Shown: positions 23,929 through 33,185 of the stretch, piece by piece | How positions within the stretch are numbered: the stretch's first letter is position 1 | How the letters are laid out: every line of letters starts with the position of its first letter | Assembly (NCBI GenBank): GCA_900757865.1 | Contig: CAAEPH010000013.1 | Span: 1 to 37,537, forward strand | Source: an uncultured Sutterella sp. | GTDB lineage: Bacteria; Pseudomonadota; Gammaproteobacteria; Burkholderiales; Burkholderiaceae_F | Length of the DNA stretch: 37,537 nucleotides | Direction of reading: 5' to 3' | Made by a program: the position numbers and the translations under genes | The notes under the pieces: model-generated | Told to the model about the DNA's origin: nothing | The model's input: only the letters and a program-made list of their open reading frames with translations | The model's database searches: none

Positions 23929-26275
23929 GACCAAAGAAAAAAAGCGTGACGAGAACCAGTTCACTCTCTTTGAAGACGTTGGGCAGAGCGGGGTAGACCC
24001 CCTTGAGAGTCTGTCTCAAGGTAACGCAGTCGAAATTGCCGTGGGAGCGCAACCGCAACAGGAAACGCCAGCGCAAGGGGAAGACCAAGCGCAAGACCAA
24101 GAGGAAGTGCAAACCGATAGCGCCCTCACGCTCGAAGTCAATCACGTGCCTGATCGCTTAGCGCAGGCTCTCACCGCGCAACTCACTTGGCACACGTCGA
24201 TGGCGGCGCTTTTTGCCGGCATGGTCTCGCGACAGGGATTCACGTTGAGCGACGAGGAGGCCAAAGCTCTGGATGTGGCGTGCTTGAGTGTGAGCGACGC
24301 GGTGAGGGTGGGCAGTGTGTCCACGTCGATTGAGGCTATGGTTCGTTGCCAAGCCGAGCTCGACAATCAGGCCCCTCAGACGTTGAGCGAAACGTTAAGT
24401 CAGCGACTGGGCTCGCACACAGCGCTCGCTCAAGAGGAAAGCGAATCGGTAAGCGTCTCGGACGCGCAAGCGCAAGCGTGGATCGCCCGATTGGCTGCGC
24501 TTTCTCGTGTCAAACTTTTGGGTGAACGCTCGCACTACGAGCGCGTGGAAGCCAATCGCTTACGCTCAGGGCGTCGCACCGAGCCCATTGAACCGTTACC
24601 GCCATTTTTGCTTGATTGCTATCCCGAAGCGAACGCCCCTAAGGATGTTCGACTCTATTTAACGCGTTACTACGATGAAGAAGTGCTTTTGGCGAAAGCG
24701 CTGATGCGACTTTTTGAGAAGCAGTATGCGGTGAGCGATGAGGCCGTTGCCACGGCACGCGGGCGCGCCCAAGCCTTGGGATGTGATGTGGGGCAAACGA
24801 ACGCGATCCTCTTGGCGCTCCAAAAGGGACTCACCATTGTGAGTGGGGGACCGGGTACCGGGAAGACGCGTACCGTGGGGGTGATATTGAGTTTATTGGT
24901 GGATCTTTTTAGAAAAGCCGACACACCGCTGCGCGTGTATTTGGCCGCTCCCACCGGAAAGGCGACAGGGCGGCTTCGTGAGTCCATGGATAAACTCATT
25001 AGCGTCGCCGATGAGGCACTCGCTTCTCTCAAAGACCCAGCGAAAATCACATTGGCCGAACGTACGCTACAGAAGTGGTTGGTGACACGAACGGCCACAG
25101 GCGATATGCCCTCGGCCGATCATCCCTTGGAGTGCGATGTACTCGTCATTGACGAAGCGTCGATGATGGACAGTCACTTGGCCAGTCATCTGTTCCAAGT
25201 GATTGCGCCTACCACTCGGGTGCTCGTTTTGGGGGACAAACATCAGCTCGAAGCCGTGGGACCAGGGTCGGTTTTTGCCGACATGTCGGATGAGAACGGG
25301 GTGTTACGCGCCTCGACGGCCTACCTCAGCACGAGTCATCGTTTCCGTGCGGGCGGGTTAATCGACAAGGTGGCGCGTCTGATTAACCACGACGACTCAT
25401 CCGACACGGCGAGTAATTTGAGCGAATTGCTCTCGCTGATGAATACCCCCGAGCTTGATCCGGACTACCGAGCGTATTGGCACGAAACGCCCGAGACCCT
25501 CACGGCCATGGGCGACGAAAAAGCACAGTCGTTTTTCCGTTTCTATGGGCTAAGCCCCGACGAAAAAGCTTGGGTGGATCGGTATTTTGACGCCTATTGG
25601 CAAGCGCTCCTTGCGCTTCTCACGAGCCAAACGGCCGAGGACTACCAGCGCGCGTACGCTCCCTTTGTGGCTTCGATAACGCAATTTCGCGCGTTGGCAG
25701 CGCAGCGCGACGGAGCGCACAGCGTCACGGCGATTAACGACTACATGACGGAGCGACTCTTGGACGCCCTCTCGCGCGAGGGGCTCTATCAGCGGGATCT
25801 CGACTATGCCCATTCGGATGACGCGCGTGAAGACCTGCGTTTTCGAGAGTTTCCTGGTCGCCTATTGATCGTTCGCCAGAATAACGATCGACTCGGTGTC
25901 TTTAACGGGGACGTGGCGGTGGTGCTTCCTCAATTGGCCGAGGATGGGACCCCCACTCAAGAGTGGACGGCCGACTTTATGGATGGGGTACGGCGATTGC
26001 GCCCTGTGCTTTTGCCACCGCACGATACGGCGTTTGCCATGACGATTCACCAGTCTCAGGGCTCAGACTTTGACAACGTCGGCGTCTTTTTGCCGGGGGA
26101 CGAAGCCATGTCGCTCGCCACGCGTGAATTGCTCTACACCGGCGTGACCCGCACCAAGGGCGAAGTGCATCTTTTTGGTACACGTCGTGCGCTTGAGCGC
26201 TCCATGGCACAGGCCACAGAACGCACAAGTGGCTTGAGTGATCGATTGCGCGAGCTCCAAGCATCAGCAAAGTGA
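23921..26275 (+). CDS. recD: Exodeoxyribonuclease V subunit RecD
   Basis: RecD is the fast 5'-to-3' SF1B helicase of RecBCD. Walker A SGGPGTGKTR is near residues 307-316, and Walker B LVIDEASMMD near 407. The C-terminal UvrD-like domain has MTIHQSQGSDFDNV and the motif-VI segment LLYTGVTRTK. I chose the ATG at 23921 because AAAGGA precedes it and it overlaps the recB stop by 8 bases; an ATG 33 bases upstream is in frame but has no binding site. At 784 residues it is well over the 608 of E. coli RecD. Part of the surplus is a Gln/Glu-rich, probably disordered arm at about residues 20-75. Confidence 0.95.
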   Translation: MRKTKEKKRDENQFTLFEDVGQSGVDPLESLSQGNAVEIAVGAQPQQETPAQGEDQAQDQEEVQTDSALTLEVNHVPDRLAQALTAQLTWHTSMAALFAGMVSRQGFTLSDEEAKALDVACLSVSDAVRVGSVSTSIEAMVRCQAELDNQAPQTLSETLSQRLGSHTALAQEESESVSVSDAQAQAWIARLAALSRVKLLGERSHYERVEANRLRSGRRTEPIEPLPPFLLDCYPEANAPKDVRLYLTRYYDEEVLLAKALMRLFEKQYAVSDEAVATARGRAQALGCDVGQTNAILLALQKGLTIVSGGPGTGKTRTVGVILSLLVDLFRKADTPLRVYLAAPTGKATGRLRESMDKLISVADEALASLKDPAKITLAERTLQKWLVTRTATGDMPSADHPLECDVLVIDEASMMDSHLASHLFQVIAPTTRVLVLGDKHQLEAVGPGSVFADMSDENGVLRASTAYLSTSHRFRAGGLIDKVARLINHDDSSDTASNLSELLSLMNTPELDPDYRAYWHETPETLTAMGDEKAQSFFRFYGLSPDEKAWVDRYFDAYWQALLALLTSQTAEDYQRAYAPFVASITQFRALAAQRDGAHSVTAINDYMTERLLDALSREGLYQRDLDYAHSDDAREDLRFREFPGRLLIVRQNNDRLGVFNGDVAVVLPQLAEDGTPTQEWTADFMDGVRRLRPVLLPPHDTAFAMTIHQSQGSDFDNVGVFLPGDEAMSLATRELLYTGVTRTKGEVHLFGTRRALERSMAQATERTSGLSDRLRELQASAK

Positions 26276-26299
26276 GTGAACGTCGTGGTCTGACAAAAT

Positions 26300-26335
26300 G
26301 AGCTCGGCGAGACGCTAAGACGCCCAACCGAGCTC
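26300..26335. terminator. Bidirectional terminator between recD and usp
   Basis: GAGCTCGG at 26300-26307 pairs perfectly with CCGAGCTC at 26328-26335, with a 20-base loop. It lies between convergent genes. On the minus strand it is followed by ATTTTGTC, and on the plus strand a short T-run appears 13 bases later. Confidence 0.7.
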
Positions 26336-26358
26336 CGAGTCATGGAGGCCTTTTTCTC

Positions 26359-27273
26359 TTACGCCTTGGTGGCCTTGGCCTCACGGATGATCAATAACGG
26401 CGCTTTGGTAACCGATGCAATACGGGTGGCCACGCTTCCCAACACGGCTGCCTCAAAGTTGTCGTACCCGTGTGAGCCTAAGACCAAAATATCCAACTCT
26501 TCGCTGTCGGCAAACTCGGCCATTTTGGCCCCTGCCTCCCCACAGAAGCGTCTCGTCTCAACCGGGATACCCGCTTCCTCAAAGAGCGCCTTAGCGGGAT
26601 TGACGGCTTGAGCGAATTGCTCGTCTTGATAAGCCAAGACTTCAGCGTCGGTCATGACAGTTAGCGGAACACCTGCACGCGAAGGCATTGCAATGGCTTT
26701 AAAGTCGGGGACCACGTGAGCCAACACAAATTTCGCTTGTGGCCCAAAGAGCTCTCGGTGCGAAATGATAAAGCGCGCTGCCGCTAAACTGTATTCCGAC
26801 CCATCCACGGCCAGTCCCACGCGAATATGATCATGGTCAGGTGGCACCACATCGTGAAGAACGAGAATCGGTCGCGTGGTGGCGGCGAGAAGACTGTTGG
26901 AGACGCTACCAAAGAGGAAACTGCGCAGGGCACCGTGTCCACGATGACCGACCACAATCAGGTCGGGATCAAACCGGTCCGCGGCTTCAATGATGGTTTC
27001 AACCGTCTCACCCACGCCGTAGGAAAAGGTGGGTTTTAGCGTGGAGCCAGCGAGCACCTCTTGCACACGATCAAAGACTTTTTGCGCTTGGCTTTCGTAG
27101 TAGGCCACCAGCTCTTCGGCGGTTTCATGCGCATAAATACGGTCGGGTACCGGCGTCATGGAAAAGAAGGCTTCGACTTCGGGATTTTCCCATGGCAATT
27201 GAGACTGAATGCGCAGATATTCAAGGGCACGCAAACTGGCGTCTGAGCCATCAATGGGAACAAAAATTTTCAT
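26359..27273 (-). CDS. Tandem universal stress protein (two UspA domains)
   Basis: The 304-residue cytosolic protein has two Usp domains, about residues 2-147 and 150-300. Each carries the ATP-binding pattern G-x2-G-x9-G(S): GHRGHGALRSFLFGS in the first and GSHGYDNFEAAVLGS in the second. Usp proteins accumulate under starvation or stress and often bind ATP; the target is unknown. I chose the ATG at 27273 because GGAGGAGAGG lies just upstream and it gives MKIFVPIDGSDAS, the canonical start. The frame stays open upstream, but that part does not resemble a Usp. It is divergent from the ATPase gene. Confidence 0.93.
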   Translation of the reverse strand: MKIFVPIDGSDASLRALEYLRIQSQLPWENPEVEAFFSMTPVPDRIYAHETAEELVAYYESQAQKVFDRVQEVLAGSTLKPTFSYGVGETVETIIEAADRFDPDLIVVGHRGHGALRSFLFGSVSNSLLAATTRPILVLHDVVPPDHDHIRVGLAVDGSEYSLAAARFIISHRELFGPQAKFVLAHVVPDFKAIAMPSRAGVPLTVMTDAEVLAYQDEQFAQAVNPAKALFEEAGIPVETRRFCGEAGAKMAEFADSEELDILVLGSHGYDNFEAAVLGSVATRIASVTKAPLLIIREAKATKA

Positions 27274-27601
27274 GGGTCCTCTCCTCCTCTCGTTGAGCTC
27301 GTCGGGCCTGAGCTCGATGGGCATTGATACTATCTTTGATACGCGAATTAGAGAGGTGAGATCGTGAAAAACGCCTCTAGGCGTGTTGATTCGAGGGTTT
27401 TCCCCAGAAGGGTTACTCGCCGAATACGTGTCCGCGATGGGAAATCTGGCATTGGGTTTAACACCCATTCAGAGCACGTGATGAACGTAGTCCTTACATC
27501 GTGAATCTTTCAAAAAATGGACTTTTTAGGATTGTAATCCCAAAAAATAAAGAAATTTTGGGAGTATAATCCCAAAAAGTAAAAAAGTCGGTTAGTAACT
27601 C
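27274..27601. other. Intergenic region between usp and the ATPase gene
   Basis: The left part holds the usp ribosome binding site and leader, including a direct repeat of TTGATAC at 27324-27330 and 27336-27342. The right part holds the two palindromic operator candidates described separately. No gene is seen in this stretch. Confidence 0.6.
27523..27577 (+). promoter_or_regulatory. Twin palindromic operators overlapping the ATPase promoter
   Basis: Site 2 has perfect arms TTTTGGGA (27556-27563) and TCCCAAAA (27570-27577) around GTATAA. A consensus -10 box TATAAT (27565-27570) lies inside it. Site 1 at 27523-27546 is a near copy: TTTTT, then GGATT and AATCC around GT, then AAAAA. The centres are 32 bp apart, about three helical turns, so a regulator could bind both on one face of the DNA. 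A bound regulator would block the -10. No good -35 is visible, which may mean activation is needed. Confidence 0.7.
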
Positions 27602-28765
27602 ATGAATGATTATCCTTATATCCATCGACAACTCGAAGAAGCGGTTTTAGCGGGCCCTGTGCGTCGGCGAGCCGAGCTCATTTTGGGACCACGGCAAGTG
27701 GGAAAGACGACGATGCTCAATCATCTTGTCGAAGGCGAACGCATCTTGAGACTCACGGGCGAAGATGAGCAAGACTTGAGTATCCTCGCTGATCCGTCGT
27801 CCTATCTTAAACTTACCGATCAATTTCCCAATATTCTCATTGATGAAGCGCAGTTTGTGCCCGATATTGGTCGTGTGATGAAGCGCATGGTCGACAACAA
27901 TACGCGAGGCGCGCGAATTTTTGTGACAGCATCGAGTGCCCTAGATTTGGGAGGACGTCTCAAAGAATCTGCCGCAGGTCGCTTTAATAGCTACCATCTG
28001 TGGCCTTTTTCGCTGGAAGAGTTGGCCCAGCAGAGCAGTTGGATTGAAGTGAAACGCCAGATTCAGGATCGCATGGTCTATGGATGTTTGCCCGATGTCG
28101 TGAACGATCCTGCCCATGCCCAAGCGTATTTGCTCGACTTTAGTGACACGATCCTCTATAAGGATTTGTTTCGATTGGCCGAAGTCAGGAAACCCACCGA
28201 TTTGGTGAAACTGGTGACCTATTTAGCAGCGAGCGTGGGTTCTGAAATCCGGTACGGTTCACTAGCGAGCGAGCTGGGTATCCAAAATAAGACCATAGAG
28301 CGCTATGTTGATCTTTTAGCCGCGTGCTTTATTGTGAAGGTGGTTCCTTCATGGTCACGAAATCCCATCTCAGAACTCAAACTCAGTAAGAAAATCTATT
28401 TTTATGACAATGGCATTCGGAATGCGTTGTTGAGAAACTTTTCGCCTATGCCGACGCGAGAGGATAAAGGTGTACTCTGGGAGAACCTTTTTTTCACGGA
28501 GCGTCTAAAGCGTCACGCGTTTCGCCGTGATGGCGCTGAGATCTATTTTTGGCGAACCAAAAGCCAGCATGAAGTGGACTTTTTGGAAATTGTTAATGGC
28601 ACCATTGCAGCGTTTGAGTGCAAAGCTGGGCAAAAGGTGTCGTCCGTGTCGTTAAAGGCCTTCCAGCGCACCTATCCTCGGATTCCTGTGACGGTGGTTT
28701 CGCCCGAAACGATTGATCAACTGCCTGAAACCACGGTGTCTCTCGAAGAGGCTTTTCAAGGTTAA
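27602..28765 (+). CDS. AAA_14 ATPase with DUF4143 domain
   Basis: This 387-residue protein of the AAA_14/DUF4143 family has Walker A GPRQVGKTT at residues 29-37 and Walker B ILIDEAQ around 78-84. A winged-helix-like segment follows at about 215-245 (GSEIRYGSLASELGIQNKTIERYV). The C-terminal DUF4143 domain has a PD-(D/E)xK-like pattern, EVDF near residue 325 and ECK at 339-341. The function of the family is unknown; roles in defence or in mobile-element control have been guessed. There is no Shine-Dalgarno sequence, and the leader would be only about 25 bases. It stands alone, divergent from usp and convergent with the ABC operon. Confidence 0.88.
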   Translation: MNDYPYIHRQLEEAVLAGPVRRRAELILGPRQVGKTTMLNHLVEGERILRLTGEDEQDLSILADPSSYLKLTDQFPNILIDEAQFVPDIGRVMKRMVDNNTRGARIFVTASSALDLGGRLKESAAGRFNSYHLWPFSLEELAQQSSWIEVKRQIQDRMVYGCLPDVVNDPAHAQAYLLDFSDTILYKDLFRLAEVRKPTDLVKLVTYLAASVGSEIRYGSLASELGIQNKTIERYVDLLAACFIVKVVPSWSRNPISELKLSKKIYFYDNGIRNALLRNFSPMPTREDKGVLWENLFFTERLKRHAFRRDGAEIYFWRTKSQHEVDFLEIVNGTIAAFECKAGQKVSSVSLKAFQRTYPRIPVTVVSPETIDQLPETTVSLEEAFQG

Positions 28766-28838
28766 GCGTGAAGATCAAGAGCATTTGCGTGAATAGCGCA
28801 GTGTCGTTCACGAGCCGCTACCTCCGGATAGACGTGCT

Positions 28839-30722
28839 TCAGCTCAGTTGATCTTGAGGAGACAACGACGGAATACTTTGCAAGAGTCGCTTTGTGTACG
28901 CGTTTTGAGGATGGCGCAGAATGACCTGGGTAACCCCTGCCTCTACCACTTGACCGTTTTTCATCACGGCCATACGATCGGCCATGTAGTTCACCACGGC
29001 AAAATTGTGGGTGATAAAGAGGTAACTTAACCCTTCGGTGACCTGTAGGCGCTTGAGTAAATTGAGAATCTGTGCTTGCACCGAGACGTCAAGGGCCGAG
29101 GTGGGTTCATCGAGAATCAAAACGCGAGGCTTGGGTGCCAGCGCTCTGGCAATGGCAATGCGTTGACGCTGCCCTCCCGAGAACTCGTGCGGGAGTCGAT
29201 CACGCACCTCGGTGGGAAGGCCCACGGCCTCAAGAAGCGCTTGTACGCGAGCCCGTCGCTCATCGCGATCCCAGTTTGGGCGCAGAGCGATCATGCCTTC
29301 CTCAATCGCTTCACCCACCGTCATACGCGGGTCGAGCGAGGAAAAGGGATCCTGAAACACCATCTGAACGTGTTGGCGAATGGCTCGAAGTGCCCAAGGT
29401 GTCTCTAATGAGAGCCGTTCGTCGCCCAACAGTAGCGTTCCTTCACAGCGCGCTCCACGACCGAGTAAGCCCAGAGTGGCGAGCGCCGTGGTGGTTTTCC
29501 CGGAGCCCGACTCACCCACCAGAGCAAGCGTTTCGCCGGGGTAGAGGGAAAACGAGACGTCGTCCACGGTGGCCCGCGGTTTGGGGCCAAAAAGGCGGGC
29601 GCCAAATCGCACCGATAAATGCTCGAGCTGAAGGACCGGCGCGGGACGGTCCTGTTCCGTGCGCTTGTGGGATGATGGTCCTGCCACAACGTCTGACTTT
29701 TTTTGAGCGACAAGCGAGTGATCCACCTGGGTGCATCGACACCACCGGGTTTCGCCCGTGGCGGTCACAAACGACTGCCAGGCGGGAGCATGCTCAACGC
29801 AATCCGAGGTGGCGAGAGGGCAGCGAGCCGCAAAGCGACAACCCTGAGGCGGGTGGGCCAGTGACGGGACTTGCCCCTCAATGGGCGTTAAGGCTTTATG
29901 GGGGTTGGTTTTGGGGAGCGCCCCAAAGAGCGCTTTCGCATAGGGGTGTAGAGGCTGCTCGAAAAACGCTTTGACAGAGGCGGTTTCGAGCGTTTCTCCA
30001 GCATAAAATAGCGAGAGACGATCAGCCGTTTCTCGCACCACAGCCAAATCGTGTGTGATGAGCAAAATCGTGAGACCCTGCTCTTTCTGTAGCGCCTTTA
30101 AGAGTTGCAGAATTTGGGCTTGTAGCGTCACGTCGAGCGCCGTGGTGGGCTCGTCGGCAATCACCAGATCGGGCTCACCTGCAAGGGCCATCGCGATTAC
30201 TATACGTTGCTTTTGCCCGCCCGAGAGTTCGTGGGGAAATTTCCGAGCGGTGAGCTCGGGCTCTGGTAGCCCCGTGCGCTCGAGCCAATAACGCACGCGC
30301 GCTTTGCGCTCGGTGGGGGAGAGTTGGGTGTGTTGCCGGAGCACTTCCTCAATTTGATGCCCAATCGTCATCACGGGGTTGAGTGCCGTGGCCGGTTCTT
30401 GAAAGACCATGGCGATGCGGCGGCCACGCCAAGTGCGCATCGCCCCTTCGGAGAGCGCAGGGAGGGAGACGCCTTCAAAGCGAATGTCTCCACGAAGCAG
30501 TTCTGCGCCGTCCGGGAGCAAACGCATGATTGCCGCAGCGGTGAGACTTTTCCCACAACCCGACTCGCCCACCAGGGCATAGGTCTCGCCGCGCTTGAGC
30601 GAAAAGGCCACATCCGAGAGCGCTTCCAGACGCCCTTTTGCGCTCGGCAGCGAGAGGGCAACATGGTCAACGTCGAGAAGCACCGATTCGGTTGTGGCGT
30701 CGCGAGCTAGAGGTGACGTCAT
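28839..30722 (-). CDS. Peptide ABC transporter, fused double ATPase
   Basis: This 627-residue protein contains two ABC ATPase domains in one chain, like a DppD-DppF or YejF fusion. The first has Walker A GESGCGKS at 52-59, signature LSGGQ near 165 and Walker B LVIADE at 185-190. An oligopeptide-type Cys motif follows at 294-307 (C-x5-RCP-x5-C). The second domain has Walker A GESGSGKT at 402-409, signature FSGGQ and Walker B LILDEP. Both Walker sites are intact. It powers the import of peptides with the two permeases and the binding protein encoded upstream (28839-35455). It is last in the operon; no clear terminator lies in the short gap to the convergent gene. Confidence 0.93.
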   Translation of the reverse strand: MTSPLARDATTESVLLDVDHVALSLPSAKGRLEALSDVAFSLKRGETYALVGESGCGKSLTAAAIMRLLPDGAELLRGDIRFEGVSLPALSEGAMRTWRGRRIAMVFQEPATALNPVMTIGHQIEEVLRQHTQLSPTERKARVRYWLERTGLPEPELTARKFPHELSGGQKQRIVIAMALAGEPDLVIADEPTTALDVTLQAQILQLLKALQKEQGLTILLITHDLAVVRETADRLSLFYAGETLETASVKAFFEQPLHPYAKALFGALPKTNPHKALTPIEGQVPSLAHPPQGCRFAARCPLATSDCVEHAPAWQSFVTATGETRWCRCTQVDHSLVAQKKSDVVAGPSSHKRTEQDRPAPVLQLEHLSVRFGARLFGPKPRATVDDVSFSLYPGETLALVGESGSGKTTTALATLGLLGRGARCEGTLLLGDERLSLETPWALRAIRQHVQMVFQDPFSSLDPRMTVGEAIEEGMIALRPNWDRDERRARVQALLEAVGLPTEVRDRLPHEFSGGQRQRIAIARALAPKPRVLILDEPTSALDVSVQAQILNLLKRLQVTEGLSYLFITHNFAVVNYMADRMAVMKNGQVVEAGVTQVILRHPQNAYTKRLLQSIPSLSPQDQLS

Positions 30723-30746
30723 GAGAGAATCCTTTTTTCGAACACA

Positions 30747-32183
30747 TTAATCCAAAGACGCTCGAGGATCAAAGGCCTCACGCACGGCCGAGGCGAGCAC
30801 GTTCGCTGCCAGCACTAAAGCGAGCATAAACACAAACGCTGCCCCCAAATTCCACCATACCATGGGTGAGCGACTCATTTCACTGCGCGCGGCGTTAATC
30901 ATGGTGCCAAAGGAGTTCATCGAAGGGTCAACCCCCACGCCCACGTAACTCAACACCGCCTCGTAGAGCACAATGCCCGAGAAATCCAACACCGCCACAA
31001 TGAGCACCAAGTGAAGCACGTTGGGCAAAATGTGGCGGCCCATGATCCGCGCGTTCGAGACGCCCAAGGCGCGCGCTGCGGTGACAAAATCCAGCGTGGA
31101 GAGTTTGAGCGTTTCGGCACGTAAAAGTCGCGCAAGTGTAGACCACCCAGTCAAACCAATGATAAGGGCTAATAAAAAGAGTTTCACATCCGCGCGCTCA
31201 AGCCCCGTGGCCCAGAGCTGTGGGTGTGCGTCCATAAAGCTTTGCACCATTAACACCGAGGCCGCAATAAGGAGCACACTTGGAATGGAAGAAAGCGTGG
31301 TGTAGAGGTATTGAATCACATCATCGACCCAGCCTTTGAAGTAGCCCGCTGCAATGCCTAACGTCACCGCAAAGGGGAGCGTTGCCAGGGTCGCCAGGGA
31401 GCCGATCACTAACGCGGTGCGAATGGACTGAAGGGCGGCCAAGAGCACGTCGTTGCCCACCGCATCGGTTCCCAACGGGTGACGTGCGGGCCAGATCCCT
31501 GTGGCGGCGCCCAAGAGCGCCAAAAAGAGGATGGCCGTCAAAAGGGCAGCGCGGGCGGCGGGAAAGCGGGATCGTAACGAGTTGCTTTTTGGGCCCCTGC
31601 CGGAGGCTTCGGGGCTTGCCAGAAGCGCTTCTGCGCGCTCGGGGGCAAATGCTCGAAGCGCCACGCGTAGCCCTTTGAGAAGGGAAAAGCCCAAGAGCGC
31701 ACCGATTACGCCTCCAAGGAGTGCACCGCCGAGCGCTCTCATCACGAGCGTGGCTTGGCTCCAAGGGTGGCGTTCTGGCGCGTCTAACGGGTGAAAGTCA
31801 CGCACTCGCACATCGTTGACGATGCGCGTACTTTTATCAAACTCACGCGTCGCTAAGGGGCGAGAGTAACTGCGCTCAGGGTGCGCGGCATCGAGCCCCT
31901 GAGTGACAGCGTAAGTGAGAAGCGATTCGGTCACGGGGGCGTAGATCGCCGTGCCATCGGCTTGGGTATGAATGAGAGGACGAAAATGGACGCTGTCAAC
32001 AAGAGCGAGCAGGGTAAAAAGGGCGAGCAGCATGCCTGCGGCCGCAGCGCCCGGTTGCGTGAAGACGCGTTGCCAGCGTTGTACTAAGCGGGGCGTTCGG
32101 CACACCCACAAGGTGTAGACGAGCCCTGCGAGCACGAGCACCAAGAGGACAAGGTCAGTGGGTAATATCACAAGATCGATCAT
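30747..32183 (-). CDS. Peptide ABC transporter permease, DppC/YejE-type
   Basis: This 478-residue inner-membrane permease is the second of two. The extended N-terminal part has a helix near residues 5-25 and another near 48-64, and a large periplasmic domain of about 90 residues. The core has the usual five helices. The EAA loop that docks the ATPase reads AARALGVSNARIMGRHILPN at about 370-390. It lies 15 bases after the upstream permease and 24 bases before the ATPase. The long N-terminus is typical of the Bordetella-type transporters I remember rather than of E. coli DppC. Confidence 0.91.
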   Translation of the reverse strand: MIDLVILPTDLVLLVLVLAGLVYTLWVCRTPRLVQRWQRVFTQPGAAAAGMLLALFTLLALVDSVHFRPLIHTQADGTAIYAPVTESLLTYAVTQGLDAAHPERSYSRPLATREFDKSTRIVNDVRVRDFHPLDAPERHPWSQATLVMRALGGALLGGVIGALLGFSLLKGLRVALRAFAPERAEALLASPEASGRGPKSNSLRSRFPAARAALLTAILFLALLGAATGIWPARHPLGTDAVGNDVLLAALQSIRTALVIGSLATLATLPFAVTLGIAAGYFKGWVDDVIQYLYTTLSSIPSVLLIAASVLMVQSFMDAHPQLWATGLERADVKLFLLALIIGLTGWSTLARLLRAETLKLSTLDFVTAARALGVSNARIMGRHILPNVLHLVLIVAVLDFSGIVLYEAVLSYVGVGVDPSMNSFGTMINAARSEMSRSPMVWWNLGAAFVFMLALVLAANVLASAVREAFDPRASLD

Positions 32184-32198
32184 GTTGCGTTTTCTCCC

Positions 32199-33185
32199 TT
32201 AACCTTGACGGCTTAACCGAATGCGCGGATCCACGATCGTGTAGACCACATCGGTGAGAATCAACCCAATGATGTAGGCGAGGGTTCCCAAAAACACCAT
32301 GGCACGCACGACGGAAAAGTCTTGTGCGTTGAGCGCATCGATCGTGTAACTGCCAAGCCCCGGAATGCCAAAGAAATTTTCCATAATGAGGCTTCCCATA
32401 AAGAGCATGGGGAGCACGGCCACGGTGCTGGTGATAATGGGCAAACTCGCATTACGCAACACGTGCCCAAAAAGAATCCGCGCTTCCGAGAGACCCTTAG
32501 AGCGCGCGGTGCGAACGTAATCTTTGTGAAGTTCTTCCAAAAAGAGCGCGCGGTAAAGGAGCGTGTCACTGCCTAAGCGCGAGAAAACCCCAATCACAAT
32601 GGGGAGTAATAGAAACGGAATGCTCCCCCAGCCCGAATCCCAACCGCTCACGGGCACGAGTCGCATCACTTTGGCAAATAGCCACTGTCCGGCAATGATG
32701 TAAAAGAGCCCCGAAATACTCATCAAGACGACCGCTAATCCCACGGCAGCGCCTTCGAGCCGGGTGCGCCGAAAAAGCACCACCAGTAACGACCACGACA
32801 CCATCACTATTACCCCTAAAACAAAGGTTGGGAGCGCCAAAAGAAGCGATGGGACCATGCGTGTGGTGATTTCGTGATTGATATTGCGTCTGTTGTCCGA
32901 GAGCCCAAAGTCGAGCGTTAAAAGCGGGACGCTCCGCTGCCAGAAAAGCGTTTGCGTTATGGTTGCTGCGCCCCGTTCGGCCGTGTTGATAAAAAGGGGC
33001 AAATCGTAGCCGTGCGCGGTTTTCCACGCGGCAATAGCCTCCGGGGTGACGCGTTTGCCTCCGATCTGTAGACGCGCCATGTCGTCGGGGGTGTTGACCG
33101 CAAAAAAGAGCAAAAACGTGAGCACATTGACGCCCAACAAAATCAAGAGCCCGTAGAGCAAACGACGAATCAAATAGCGAATCAT
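32199..33185 (-). CDS. Peptide ABC transporter permease, DppB/YejB-type
   Basis: This 328-residue inner-membrane permease starts with the family signature MIRYLIRRLLYGLLILLGVN. Its EAA loop reads ARSKGLSEARILFGHVLRNA, and the conserved FGIPGLGSYTIDALNAQDF follows. I chose the ATG at 33185 because GAAGGAG lies upstream and it forms an ATGA overlap with the stop of the binding-protein gene. A longer open frame extends upstream inside that gene, but the added part is not permease-like. From memory, the sequence resembles Bordetella homologues closely, including NTPDDMARLQIGGKR. Confidence 0.94.
   Translation of the reverse strand: MIRYLIRRLLYGLLILLGVNVLTFLLFFAVNTPDDMARLQIGGKRVTPEAIAAWKTAHGYDLPLFINTAERGAATITQTLFWQRSVPLLTLDFGLSDNRRNINHEITTRMVPSLLLALPTFVLGVIVMVSWSLLVVLFRRTRLEGAAVGLAVVLMSISGLFYIIAGQWLFAKVMRLVPVSGWDSGWGSIPFLLLPIVIGVFSRLGSDTLLYRALFLEELHKDYVRTARSKGLSEARILFGHVLRNASLPIITSTVAVLPMLFMGSLIMENFFGIPGLGSYTIDALNAQDFSVVRAMVFLGTLAYIIGLILTDVVYTIVDPRIRLSRQG

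Noticed and set aside
27274..27468. N-terminal extension of the universal stress protein
   Set aside because: The canonical Usp start at 27273 has an excellent ribosome binding site, and the extension is not Usp-like.
28788..28812. CGTGAA/TTCACG hairpin between the convergent ATPase and ABC genes as a terminator
   Set aside because: The stem is only 6 bp with a 13-base loop and no T-run on either strand.
29072..29974. 300-codon open frame antisense to the ABC ATPase
   Set aside because: The sense strand encodes intact Walker and signature motifs; the antisense product is rich in Arg and Pro with no domain.
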